Source: Kordiimonadaceae bacterium (GTDB lineage: Bacteria; Pseudomonadota; Alphaproteobacteria; Sphingomonadales; Emcibacteraceae). Taken from it: 41,941 nucleotides of DNA. This document shows, piece by piece, positions 10,098 to 17,300 of the stretch; within the stretch, counting starts at the first letter, position 1; each line of letters starts with the position of its first letter. Both the position numbers and the translations under genes were made by a program. The stretch spans positions 1 through 41,941 of the forward strand of contig JABJKT010000159.1 in the NCBI GenBank assembly GCA_018660225.1, in the 5' to 3' direction. Under the pieces are notes generated by a model, which ran no database searches, was not told the DNA's origin, and saw only the letters and a program-made list of their open reading frames with translations.

Positions 10098-10434
10098 ATT
10101 TACATCCATAAAAAAAGTCTTAACGGCCATGATTATTTTGCTAATCGGTGGCTCATATGCATATGCTGCACAGCAAGAACAACAATTTGAATCGACCCAT
10201 CTAAGCAAAGAAGAACTTAGCGAAATTCTTAAAAGCGGAGATGTACTTAGCCTCGAAGCTGTTATAGAAAAGATCAATAAGGATAAAAATGACCGCATGC
10301 TCGAAGTTGAGTTACTCAATTATGATGATGTACTAATTTATCAAATTGAAATTTTAAAAACGAACGGTGTTGTGGTAACTTATTATTTAGACGCTAAAAC
10401 AGGTGAAGACGCTTCACGCTTACTGGAGGATTAA
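10084..10434 (+). CDS. Secreted PepSY-domain protein
   Basis: The 116-residue product has a signal peptide (about residues 1-28, ending SYAYAA). A single PepSY-like domain follows, recognisable from the alternating LSLEAVIEKINKDKNDRMLEVELLNYDDVLIYQIEIL segment and the ending YYLDAKTGE. PepSY proteins act in the periplasm and are often linked to two-component systems and efflux operons, where they are thought to modulate protease or sensor activity. It starts inside the DUF3240 gene and stops just before the response regulator, so it belongs to the operon. A role as accessory to the downstream histidine kinase is inferred from position. Confidence 0.8.
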   Translation: MMKSRFTSIKKVLTAMIILLIGGSYAYAAQQEQQFESTHLSKEELSEILKSGDVLSLEAVIEKINKDKNDRMLEVELLNYDDVLIYQIEILKTNGVVVTYYLDAKTGEDASRLLED

Positions 10435-10435
10435 T

Positions 10436-11101
10436 GTGCGCCTATTATTGGTGGAAGATGATCCAAAATTAGGGCCAAGGCTTGCTGATGATCTTAGGCA
10501 GAAAGGCTTTGCCGTTGATCTGGTTGATACTGGTATTGACGCCGAATTTATGGGCGATGAAATACCATATGATGTCATCATCCTTGATATTGGTCTGCCT
10601 GATCTTTCCGGAATAGAAGTGCTGAAAAACTGGCGCGCCAAGGGTAACAGCCTCGCAGTGCTAATCTTAACTGCCCGCGATGATTGGCAGGAACGGGTAG
10701 ATGGCTTTCAGGCAGGCGCTGACGATTATTTGGGCAAACCTTTTCATTTTGAAGAACTTCTAGAGCGAATTAACGCGCTGATCAGGCGGGCAAATCAGAA
10801 AGTTGGAAAATCCCTTTCCGTATCAGGTATGACCCTTGACGAGCAAAAACAATGCGTCAAAACAGAAGATAATCAGGAACACTCGTTAACAGGAACAGAA
10901 TTTCGGTTGCTTCGCTATATGATGATGCATCAAAATGAAATTCTCTCAAAGCAGCAGCTTACAGAGCATATTTATGATGATCATTCCGACAAAGACAGTA
11001 ATGTCATAGAAGTTTACATCAGACGGCTTCGTAATCTTCTTGGTGATGATCTGATCAGAACCAAGCGGGGCCAAGGGTATATTTTCGGGGATGAGCAATG
11101 A
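10436..11101 (+). CDS. OmpR/PhoP-family response regulator
   Basis: The start is placed at GTG 10436, 5 nt after GGAGGA (10425-10430), giving MRLLLVEDD, the classic receiver-domain start. The 221-residue protein has acidic residues Glu7-Asp8-Asp9, phospho-acceptor Asp51 (DIGLPD), the Thr of LILTARD, and Lys in GKPF. The C-terminal winged-helix (about 130-218) contains TGTEFRLLRYMM and VIEVYIRRLRNLLG. It should bind tandem direct repeats and regulate transcription of this operon. The stop overlaps the kinase start by 4 nt. The 11-bp tandem repeat at 4256-4278 is its best candidate target. Confidence 0.92.
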   Translation: MRLLLVEDDPKLGPRLADDLRQKGFAVDLVDTGIDAEFMGDEIPYDVIILDIGLPDLSGIEVLKNWRAKGNSLAVLILTARDDWQERVDGFQAGADDYLGKPFHFEELLERINALIRRANQKVGKSLSVSGMTLDEQKQCVKTEDNQEHSLTGTEFRLLRYMMMHQNEILSKQQLTEHIYDDHSDKDSNVIEVYIRRLRNLLGDDLIRTKRGQGYIFGDEQ

Positions 11102-12414
11102 GCAGTCTTAAATCCCGTCTTAATATTGGTGTTTTTATTATTTCGCTGATTTTTTTTAGCTCTCTTATTATCATTAATGTGGTTTTTTTTAACAGCTTTG
11201 GTGAAGACTTTGTTCAGACGCGTCTTCAGCATGATACGGATGCCCTTCTGGCAAATTTGCGGCCCGACGCAGATGGAAAATTACGTCTTAATGAAGATAC
11301 TCTCAATCCCATATTCCTCCAGCCTTTCTCGGGTCATTATTTTCGGGTTGAAATGGAGCATGAAACTTATTTATCCCGTTCCCTTTGGGATAAAACAATG
11401 TCCGTATCGGAACTGAATGTTGGTGAGACCGCGATTTTTCAAAATGAAGGACCGACGGAGCAGACACTACTTACACTTGAAGGCGGGTATTCAAAAGAAG
11501 GGCAAACCGTCCTGATCGCCGTATCTGAGGATTATACCCCAATTACCGATAGTTTGCAGTCGCTTACGATTGCGCTGGTATTTTTAAATGGCGGGATCAT
11601 TATCTTTTTAATGCTGCTACAGCGCATCATTGTAAATCGGGGCATGGCCCCACTTCGCACAACAACAGAAGAATTATCCCTTATCGGATCAGGAGAGAAA
11701 AGTTTCTTAAATGAAGCCGTTCCTGAAGAAGTGTTGCCGCTTGTTAAGGAAATTAACAAGCTTATGGTTATGGTTGATAACCGTATCAAAAGATCAACAA
11801 CCGCGCTTGGCAATCTGGCCCACGCCCTAAAAACACCGTTGGCGCTTATTGAGCAAAGTGTGACCGGAATTGATGAAGTTAAAACGTCACAAGAAATCAT
11901 TGGTGCGGCTGATCAGATTAAACATCAGCTTAACAGCGAATTAAAGCGTGCGCGCATTATTGGCTCATCCGTTCATGGTCAAAAAATTGATCTTGCTGAT
12001 CTAATGGATCCCTTGATTTCAACGCTAAAAAAAATATATCGCGATAAAGACCTATCCTTTGAATTAGATATTGATCCTGATGCCACCTATATTGGTGACC
12101 GGCACGATATGATGGAACTTTTTGGTAACTTGCTGGATAATGCCTGTAAAAATGCCGTGAGGAAAGTTTCCATCAAGATAAAAACGCAACAAGGTTTGAA
12201 TTTTATCATTGAAGATGATGGCCCTGGCATAAAAGAGGACCTCATTGCCCAGATTGAAAAGCGCGGCACCCGTCTTGACGAGGCAGGTGACGGTCACGGT
12301 CTTGGCTTATCTATAGTGCGCGAGATAATAGATTTAAACAATGCGCGGATAAAATACTCACGGTCCGATCAATTTGGTGGACTAAAAGTATTCATTGAAA
12401 TGCCCGATAAATAA
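11098..12414 (+). CDS. Membrane sensor histidine kinase, partner of the upstream regulator
   Basis: The 438-residue kinase has two membrane helices (about 10-31 and 157-178) flanking a periplasmic domain of about 125 residues. A HAMP-like linker follows. The dimerisation helix carries phospho-acceptor His242 (AHALKTPLA), and the ATPase domain has an N-box (FGNLLDNACKNA), G1 (EDDGPGI) and G2 (GHGLGLSIV). The overall design resembles PhoQ-type sensors. It is the last gene of the pump operon, overlapping the regulator by 4 nt. The signal is presumably periplasmic, a metal or envelope stress, perhaps relayed by the PepSY protein; that part is inference. Confidence 0.92.
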   Translation: MSSLKSRLNIGVFIISLIFFSSLIIINVVFFNSFGEDFVQTRLQHDTDALLANLRPDADGKLRLNEDTLNPIFLQPFSGHYFRVEMEHETYLSRSLWDKTMSVSELNVGETAIFQNEGPTEQTLLTLEGGYSKEGQTVLIAVSEDYTPITDSLQSLTIALVFLNGGIIIFLMLLQRIIVNRGMAPLRTTTEELSLIGSGEKSFLNEAVPEEVLPLVKEINKLMVMVDNRIKRSTTALGNLAHALKTPLALIEQSVTGIDEVKTSQEIIGAADQIKHQLNSELKRARIIGSSVHGQKIDLADLMDPLISTLKKIYRDKDLSFELDIDPDATYIGDRHDMMELFGNLLDNACKNAVRKVSIKIKTQQGLNFIIEDDGPGIKEDLIAQIEKRGTRLDEAGDGHGLGLSIVREIIDLNNARIKYSRSDQFGGLKVFIEMPDK

Positions 12415-12540
12415 AACTCACTTTATAGAGCCGGCGTCAAGTTAACCTTTACAAACCGTTCAATTTATTGTCCAATGCTGTCCATTAGAGTGGGGATACT
12501 CAAATAAATATAATAATTTCAAAATAAGGAGGAAACTTAG
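12415..12540 (+). promoter_or_regulatory. Leader of the first NHL gene with spaced TGTCCA repeats
   Basis: This 126-nt gap has no clear terminator for the pump operon. TGTCCA occurs at 12469-12474 and again at 12479-12484, copies 10 bp apart, a spacing that suits a transcription-factor site. A strong AAGGAGG ribosome site at 12526-12532 sits 8 nt before the next start. Promoter elements could not be assigned with confidence. Confidence 0.35.
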
Positions 12541-13590
12541 ATGAAGATGAATAAAAATTTAGCGAAAGTACTTTTCGGAGCGGCGGTCGTTACGGCTGCG
12601 TTTACCACGTCCGCAATGGCGCAGGGAAATCCGTATGAGCCTATCCAAGGCGAATGGATTGAACTTCCCGATGGCCGCGACTGGGGATCAACCAGTACGG
12701 TTTATTATGCCGGTGATGGCAATATCTGGGTGGCAGAACGCTGCGGCGGTAACACAAACTGTCTTGATACACCTGATGTAGATCCGATTATGCTTGTTGA
12801 TGTGGATGGTAATATCTTAAAAAGCTTCGGTAAAAACATGATCGTTTGGCCGCATGGTCTTCATGTTGATCCGGACGGAAACCTGTGGATTGCTGACGCG
12901 CGCGGTGACGCAGAGCGTATGAAAGGCCATCAGGTTCATAAATTTAGCCCAGACGGCGAGCTTCTAATGTCAATTGGTACAGCCGGCGTTGGTGGACAGG
13001 ATAAATATGTCTTCAATAATCCAAACGATGTGGCAGTGACACCAAACGGTGATATTTTTGTTGCTGATGGTCATGGTGCAGGCGGCAATAACCGTGTTGT
13101 TAAATATAACAGCAAAGGTGAATATATTATGGAATTTGGTGAAACAGGTTCCGAACGTGGTCAATTCCGCGAGCCACATGCTCTTGCCATTAGTTCAGAA
13201 AATAAACTGTATGTTGGTGACCGTCATAACGCTCGTGTGCAAATATTTGACTTCGATGGTAATCACCTTGATCAGTGGACGCAGTTTGGCCGTCCAAGTG
13301 GTCTTTATATTGATGGTAATGACATCCTTTATTCTGCAGATAGCGAATCAAACACCGGATTTCAGCGTAACCCTGGTTGGGAACGTGGCATTCGCATCGG
13401 TAGCGCGATAACAGGTTGGGTAACGGGCTTTATTCCTGATCCAACCCAGGGATATGCTCCCGGCACCAGCGTTGCTGAAGGCGTTACAGCTGACGAGGCT
13501 GGTAATGTATATGGTGCGGAAGTTGCGCAAAGAAGAATGCGTAAATATGTACCAAAATCATATAGAGGCGAACCACGCCGTAGAAATTAA
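12541..13590 (+). CDS. Secreted NHL-repeat beta-propeller, PAL-like but lacking some site residues
   Basis: The 349-residue protein starts with a signal peptide ending near SAMAQ (residue 28). It has NHL repeats with the pattern PNDVAVTPNGDIFVADG / PHALAISSENKLYVGDR. Two blades carry the His that binds zinc in peptidyl-alpha-hydroxyglycine alpha-amidating lyase (WPHGL, EPHAL). The third equivalent position (AEGVTAD) has no His, and the DGY-x-N-x-R motif is altered to DGHGAGGNNR. It is therefore a divergent relative of the two later propellers (15888, 17301), perhaps without lyase activity. The location is periplasmic or extracellular. It has its own strong terminator at 13606-13643. Confidence 0.8.
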   Translation: MKMNKNLAKVLFGAAVVTAAFTTSAMAQGNPYEPIQGEWIELPDGRDWGSTSTVYYAGDGNIWVAERCGGNTNCLDTPDVDPIMLVDVDGNILKSFGKNMIVWPHGLHVDPDGNLWIADARGDAERMKGHQVHKFSPDGELLMSIGTAGVGGQDKYVFNNPNDVAVTPNGDIFVADGHGAGGNNRVVKYNSKGEYIMEFGETGSERGQFREPHALAISSENKLYVGDRHNARVQIFDFDGNHLDQWTQFGRPSGLYIDGNDILYSADSESNTGFQRNPGWERGIRIGSAITGWVTGFIPDPTQGYAPGTSVAEGVTADEAGNVYGAEVAQRRMRKYVPKSYRGEPRRRN

Positions 13591-13605
13591 AATAGACTTT
13601 TTTCT

Positions 13606-13643
13606 AAAAGCCCTCATATTGAACAGTATGGGGGCTTTTTTAA
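13606..13643 (+). terminator. Rho-independent terminator after the first NHL gene
   Basis: AAAGCCCTCATA (13607-13618) pairs with TATGGGGGCTTT (13627-13638), followed by a T-run. It ends only 18 nt before the cupin start at 13660, so the cupin must rely on read-through or on a promoter inside this region. Confidence 0.9.
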
Positions 13644-13659
13644 TTAAAGAAAAAAATTC

Positions 13660-14322
13660 ATGAAACTTAATGCAGATTTTGATCAGTCGGTTGTTATCAG
13701 ACCCGAAGATTATAAATGGGTCCCCTCACCTATGCCAGGTGTGGAGCGGATGATGCTTGACCGTATTGGTGATGAAGTGGCGCGGGCGACGACTATTGTA
13801 AGATTTTCACCAAACAGCGAATTTTCACCGCATACTCATGACGGCGGTGAAGAGTTTTTCGTTCTTGAAGGTGTTTTTTCTGATGAACATCAAGATTATC
13901 CGGCAGGCAATTATATAAGAAACCCGATCGGCACAGCTCATACACCGCGAATCGGTGATGAGGGGGCAACAATATTTGTTAAGCTCTGTCAGTTTGAAGC
14001 GGAGGACCAGAAACAATTCTCAGTTAACACAAATGAAGCCCAGTGGTTTCAGGGCCTTGTTCCAGGATTATCAGTTATGGGGCTTCATGAATATGGCACT
14101 GAGCATGCGGCACTGGTTAAATGGGCGCCAAACACAATGTTTCAGCCCCACCAACATTGGGGCGGCGAAGAAATATTTGTTCTTGAAGGCACCTTTCATG
14201 ATGAGCACGGCGTCTATCCCAAGGGGACATGGCTAAGATCACCTCACCTAAGCAAGCATCATCCCTTTACTAAAGAAGATGGTGCTTTGATTTTTGTTAA
14301 GACCGGGCATTTATCTCTCTAA
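13660..14322 (+). CDS. Double ChrR-like cupin protein
   Basis: The 220-residue protein is two cupin units in tandem. Unit one has His58-x-His60 and Glu64 (SPHTHDGGEEFFVLEG) with His94. Unit two has His164-x-His166 and Glu170 (QPHQHWGGEEIFVLEG) with histidines at 196-201. This is the ChrR/cupin_7 type, in which each barrel binds a metal. The N-terminal zinc anti-sigma domain of ChrR is absent and no ECF sigma factor lies next to it, so an enzymatic or binding role is more likely. The ribosome site is weak. It is convergent with the HupE-like gene, 8 nt away. Confidence 0.8.
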   Translation: MKLNADFDQSVVIRPEDYKWVPSPMPGVERMMLDRIGDEVARATTIVRFSPNSEFSPHTHDGGEEFFVLEGVFSDEHQDYPAGNYIRNPIGTAHTPRIGDEGATIFVKLCQFEAEDQKQFSVNTNEAQWFQGLVPGLSVMGLHEYGTEHAALVKWAPNTMFQPHQHWGGEEIFVLEGTFHDEHGVYPKGTWLRSPHLSKHHPFTKEDGALIFVKTGHLSL

Positions 14323-14330
14323 GATAATAT

Positions 14331-15671
14331 TTATGTTCTTTTACTGATCCATTTTGAAAGTTCATACATCAACCACGATGCGATAGCGATGATGATCGCC
14401 AGCATGCCCCAGCGCATAAGTTCAGCATAAAATGCGGCGTTTATTTCCGGCATGACAAATATATATTCGTTTAAGCGATCATTACGTTCCGTCATCCAGT
14501 GCCAGCCACTATGCGCGACGAGAGCGGAAAGTAGAATAGCACCCGTTTTTTCCGCCACCACATATTTAAACAGCAAATTAAGCGCAGGCAGCACCAGCGC
14601 CAATATAAACAGTTGGCCAATTTCAACACCAAGGTTAAAGGAAAGAAGCGACGTAAAGAGATGTGATCCGGCAAATTGCATGCTATCAGAAAGCAGGAAC
14701 GAAAAGCCGAAGCCGTGGACAAGACCAAAGCCAAAGGCGACGATCCACCTTTTCTCAAGCTTTGCACCGACAATATTCTCAAAGGCCATATAAACAATAG
14801 ATAACGCAATCAACGTTTCAATCAGCGGCGGAAACCATATGGCTTGTGGCGCAAGTCCAAAGGCCGTTGAAATAAGCGTTATGGAATGGGCAATTGTAAA
14901 AGAGGTCACCACCGGGATAAGGGCGCGGAAGCTGCGAAGTGGAATGACAAGGCACAGTAAGAATAGAATATGGTCTATTCCTTCAAGGATATGAAAGAAA
15001 CCAAGTTCACTAAATTCATATAGTGCATGCATTAGGCTCGGGTCCAGCTCAACAACGCCCGGATTACCCATATAATTAAACACACGCTCGCCAGTACCCG
15101 CAGGCATAAATCTAAGCACCGTATTTGTGATGCTCGCCAGCTTATTTAAGGTTGGGTTAATAGAAAATTGAGACTGGTCAGAAGAAATTGGAAATTCATA
15201 AAGAACATCAAGCACGGCCTGACCGTAATAAAGCCTTTCTTCATTTGTAAAAGCAGGCTTATTGATATTTTCAATGGCTGTATCCCAATTCTGGATCGAG
15301 CGGTCCTGCGGTGAAGTGGCACGGTAGGCGGTGATCATTTTATCTTCGATAAGGACGCCATTTTCGTATACTTGCAACTCTTCCGTAAGATAGACATGGG
15401 CCGCGTCAAGAAGTATGGGATCGGCGTTTTCAAAATCAAGATAGCCCGGACCCCAAGTAGGATAGACAAGCTCACTCATGCTTTCGAGCGGAACTCTAAG
15501 TAAAAGTTTAAGGGTATTCCCTTCTGGTTTTACATACATATGTACCGTTACCGACATGGGAATATCATGGGCTTTCACTATTGTCGCCAGCGGTGAAGCC
15601 AGAAAAGAAATCATCATCAAAGCGGTAAAAATAAACCGTTTGGTTATTGTGGTTGGTTTTCTATTGGTCAT
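14331..15671 (-). CDS. HupE/UreJ-like membrane protein with secreted N-terminal domain
   Basis: ATG 15671 is preferred to a TTG at 15698, though no clear ribosome site distinguishes them. The product (446 residues) has a signal peptide ending about VKAHD. An extracytoplasmic beta-rich domain of roughly 190 residues follows, then six or seven membrane helices. The helices carry the HupE/UreJ_2 signatures FFHILEGIDHILFLL, AHSITLI and GFGLVHGFGFSFLL. Members of this family are linked to nickel or other metal import, but the long form in non-hydrogenase contexts has no settled role. It faces away from the NHL gene at 15888 and shares that divergent promoter region. Confidence 0.8.
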   Translation of the reverse strand: MTNRKPTTITKRFIFTALMMISFLASPLATIVKAHDIPMSVTVHMYVKPEGNTLKLLLRVPLESMSELVYPTWGPGYLDFENADPILLDAAHVYLTEELQVYENGVLIEDKMITAYRATSPQDRSIQNWDTAIENINKPAFTNEERLYYGQAVLDVLYEFPISSDQSQFSINPTLNKLASITNTVLRFMPAGTGERVFNYMGNPGVVELDPSLMHALYEFSELGFFHILEGIDHILFLLCLVIPLRSFRALIPVVTSFTIAHSITLISTAFGLAPQAIWFPPLIETLIALSIVYMAFENIVGAKLEKRWIVAFGFGLVHGFGFSFLLSDSMQFAGSHLFTSLLSFNLGVEIGQLFILALVLPALNLLFKYVVAEKTGAILLSALVAHSGWHWMTERNDRLNEYIFVMPEINAAFYAELMRWGMLAIIIAIASWLMYELSKWISKRT

Positions 15672-15774
15672 TATGTGCAAAATATCCTGAATTTTCAAGT
15701 TGTCGAGTTACTTCATAAAAAAACCCGAGCAAAGAGTCAAATTTTAAAGAATGATGTGTAACAGATTCAATGCT

Positions 15775-15887
15775 TGAACGCACTAATGAAATACTGTAAC
15801 ATTTCGCCACGACATAGGGTTTAGCTAGGGAAATCGCTTAAATGTTATGCCAAGCTGAATAAATAATAATTAAAATGGAATAAAATC
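15775..15887 (+). promoter_or_regulatory. Duplicated upstream region, copy 1 (before NHL gene at 15888)
   Basis: This stretch aligns with 17189-17300. It shares CATTTCGCCACG, the AAATGTTATG block and AAGCTGA followed by TAAATAA, in the same order and at the same distance from the start codon. It includes TGTAACA at 15795-15801, 93 nt before the ATG. Conservation outside the coding region suggests promoter or operator sequence kept after duplication. Confidence 0.6.
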
Positions 15888-17099
15888 ATGAAATTAAAAA
15901 ACAAGGTATTGATGGGGGCTGCGTTTGCGGTTTCTCTCATCGGTTTAAGCCTGGGACAATCCATTGTAGGAACAAGTGGCGACGCGACTGCGCAAGCACC
16001 ACAAGCCCCTTCATTCGAAGTTGATCCGTTTTGGCCACAACCACTACCAAATGGCTGGATTTTGGGGAATGTAATCGGTGTTGCTGTTGATGCACGCGAT
16101 CATGTCTATATTGTTCACCGTGCTTGGGGCGAAGGTATCTTTAAACCATTCGCTGAGCTAGGACTTCAGTTAGGTACAAGTATCTGCTGTACACCGGCTC
16201 CTCCTATTGTTGAATTTGATGCGGACGGAAATCTGGTAAGAGCATGGGGCGGCCCTGTTGAAGGCGCACCTTATACTTGGCCCGAATCAAACCACGGTAT
16301 CGAAGTTGACCACAAAGGCAACGTTTGGATCGGCGGAAACGGCCGTGGCGACAGTCATATCCTTAAATTCACAAACGACGGCACATTCATTGCTCAGTAC
16401 GGCACACCTGGTATCGCAACGCCTGACAGCAATGACACATCAAAATTCTCTCGTGTTGCTAAAATCTCCGTTGTTGAAGAAACAAACGAAGCCTTCATCG
16501 CGGATGGTTATGGTAACAGACGTATTGCCGTGCTAGATGCTGATACGGGTGAGTTTAAACGTTACTGGGGTGCTTATGGCGCCAAAGAAATCGTTGATCC
16601 AACTGAAAGATATCGTCATGATCCCTCAACACCACCGTCCAGAACCTTTACTGGTCCTGTTCACTGTGTTGAACCATCAAATGACGGTCTTCTCTATGTT
16701 TGTGACCGTACTTCTGACCGTATTCAAATCTTTGATCGCGCGGGTAACTATAAAAGTGAAATTTTGATCGCCCCTGAAACAGGCTCTCAAGGTTCGACCT
16801 GGGATCTTGATTTCTCACGTGATGAAGCTCAAAAATATATTTACCTAGCTGATGGTCAAAACCAACGTGTTTACATCATTGAGCGTTCTACTATGGAAGT
16901 ACTAACCAAGTTCGGTGGCGGTGGCCGTCAACCTGGTCTTTGGTTTGCTCCACATAGTCTTGCAACCGATTCTAAAGGTAACATCTATACGACTGAAACT
17001 TACGAAGGTAAGCGTATCCAAAAGTTCATTGCTAAAGGAATCACAGCGATTCCTTCAGCGGACCAAGGTGCACTATGGCCAGCGGCCGAGCTTAACTAA
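15888..17099 (+). CDS. Secreted PAL-like NHL beta-propeller, tandem copy 1
   Basis: The 403-residue protein has a signal peptide (cleavage probably near ATAQA, about residue 36) and a six-bladed NHL-type propeller. It shows the site pattern of peptidyl-alpha-hydroxyglycine alpha-amidating lyase: His in NHGIEVD, VHCVEPS and APHSLATD (zinc ligands in PAL), Tyr and Arg in IADGYGNRRI, and Arg in VCDRTSDRI. A Cys-Cys pair (SICCTPAPP, about residues 102-103) is conserved in the twin. PAL cleaves hydroxyglycine amides to an amide plus glyoxylate. No copper hydroxylase partner is visible here, so the natural substrate is unknown. Its 3' half is nearly identical to the next gene. Confidence 0.82.
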   Translation: MKLKNKVLMGAAFAVSLIGLSLGQSIVGTSGDATAQAPQAPSFEVDPFWPQPLPNGWILGNVIGVAVDARDHVYIVHRAWGEGIFKPFAELGLQLGTSICCTPAPPIVEFDADGNLVRAWGGPVEGAPYTWPESNHGIEVDHKGNVWIGGNGRGDSHILKFTNDGTFIAQYGTPGIATPDSNDTSKFSRVAKISVVEETNEAFIADGYGNRRIAVLDADTGEFKRYWGAYGAKEIVDPTERYRHDPSTPPSRTFTGPVHCVEPSNDGLLYVCDRTSDRIQIFDRAGNYKSEILIAPETGSQGSTWDLDFSRDEAQKYIYLADGQNQRVYIIERSTMEVLTKFGGGGRQPGLWFAPHSLATDSKGNIYTTETYEGKRIQKFIAKGITAIPSADQGALWPAAELN

Positions 17100-17124
17100 G
17101 CCGCTTTCGTTCAGTTAGAAAAAA

Positions 17125-17162
17125 TTAAACCCCTGACGATTTATTTCGCCGGGGGTTTTTTT
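17125..17162 (+). terminator. Terminator after NHL copy 1
   Basis: AAACCCCTGACG (17127-17138) pairs, with one mismatch and one wobble, with the arm ending GGGGGTTT (to about 17158), followed by a T-rich tract. It separates the two NHL twins into independent units. Confidence 0.8.
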
Positions 17163-17188
17163 GTTTTGGTTGGATTCTGTAGGACCTT

Positions 17189-17300
17189 GCACGTATCAAC
17201 GAAATATTGTATCATTTCGCCACGTCTAGTGTTCAGCATGGGAAAACGCTAAAATGTTATGTTAAGCTGACTAAATAAAACGAAATAGGGAATTAAGATT
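17189..17300 (+). promoter_or_regulatory. Duplicated upstream region, copy 2 (before NHL gene at 17301)
   Basis: This is homologous to 15775-15887, with TGTATCATTTCGCCACG at 17208-17224 in place of TGTAACATTTCGCCACG, and the same AATGTTATG and AAGCTGA/TAAATAA blocks. Distances to the start are the same. Each twin therefore carries its own promoter-proximal sequence. Confidence 0.6.

Noticed and set aside
13660-14322. Anti-sigma factor ChrR
   Set aside because: The N-terminal zinc anti-sigma domain is missing and the protein consists of two cupin units only.
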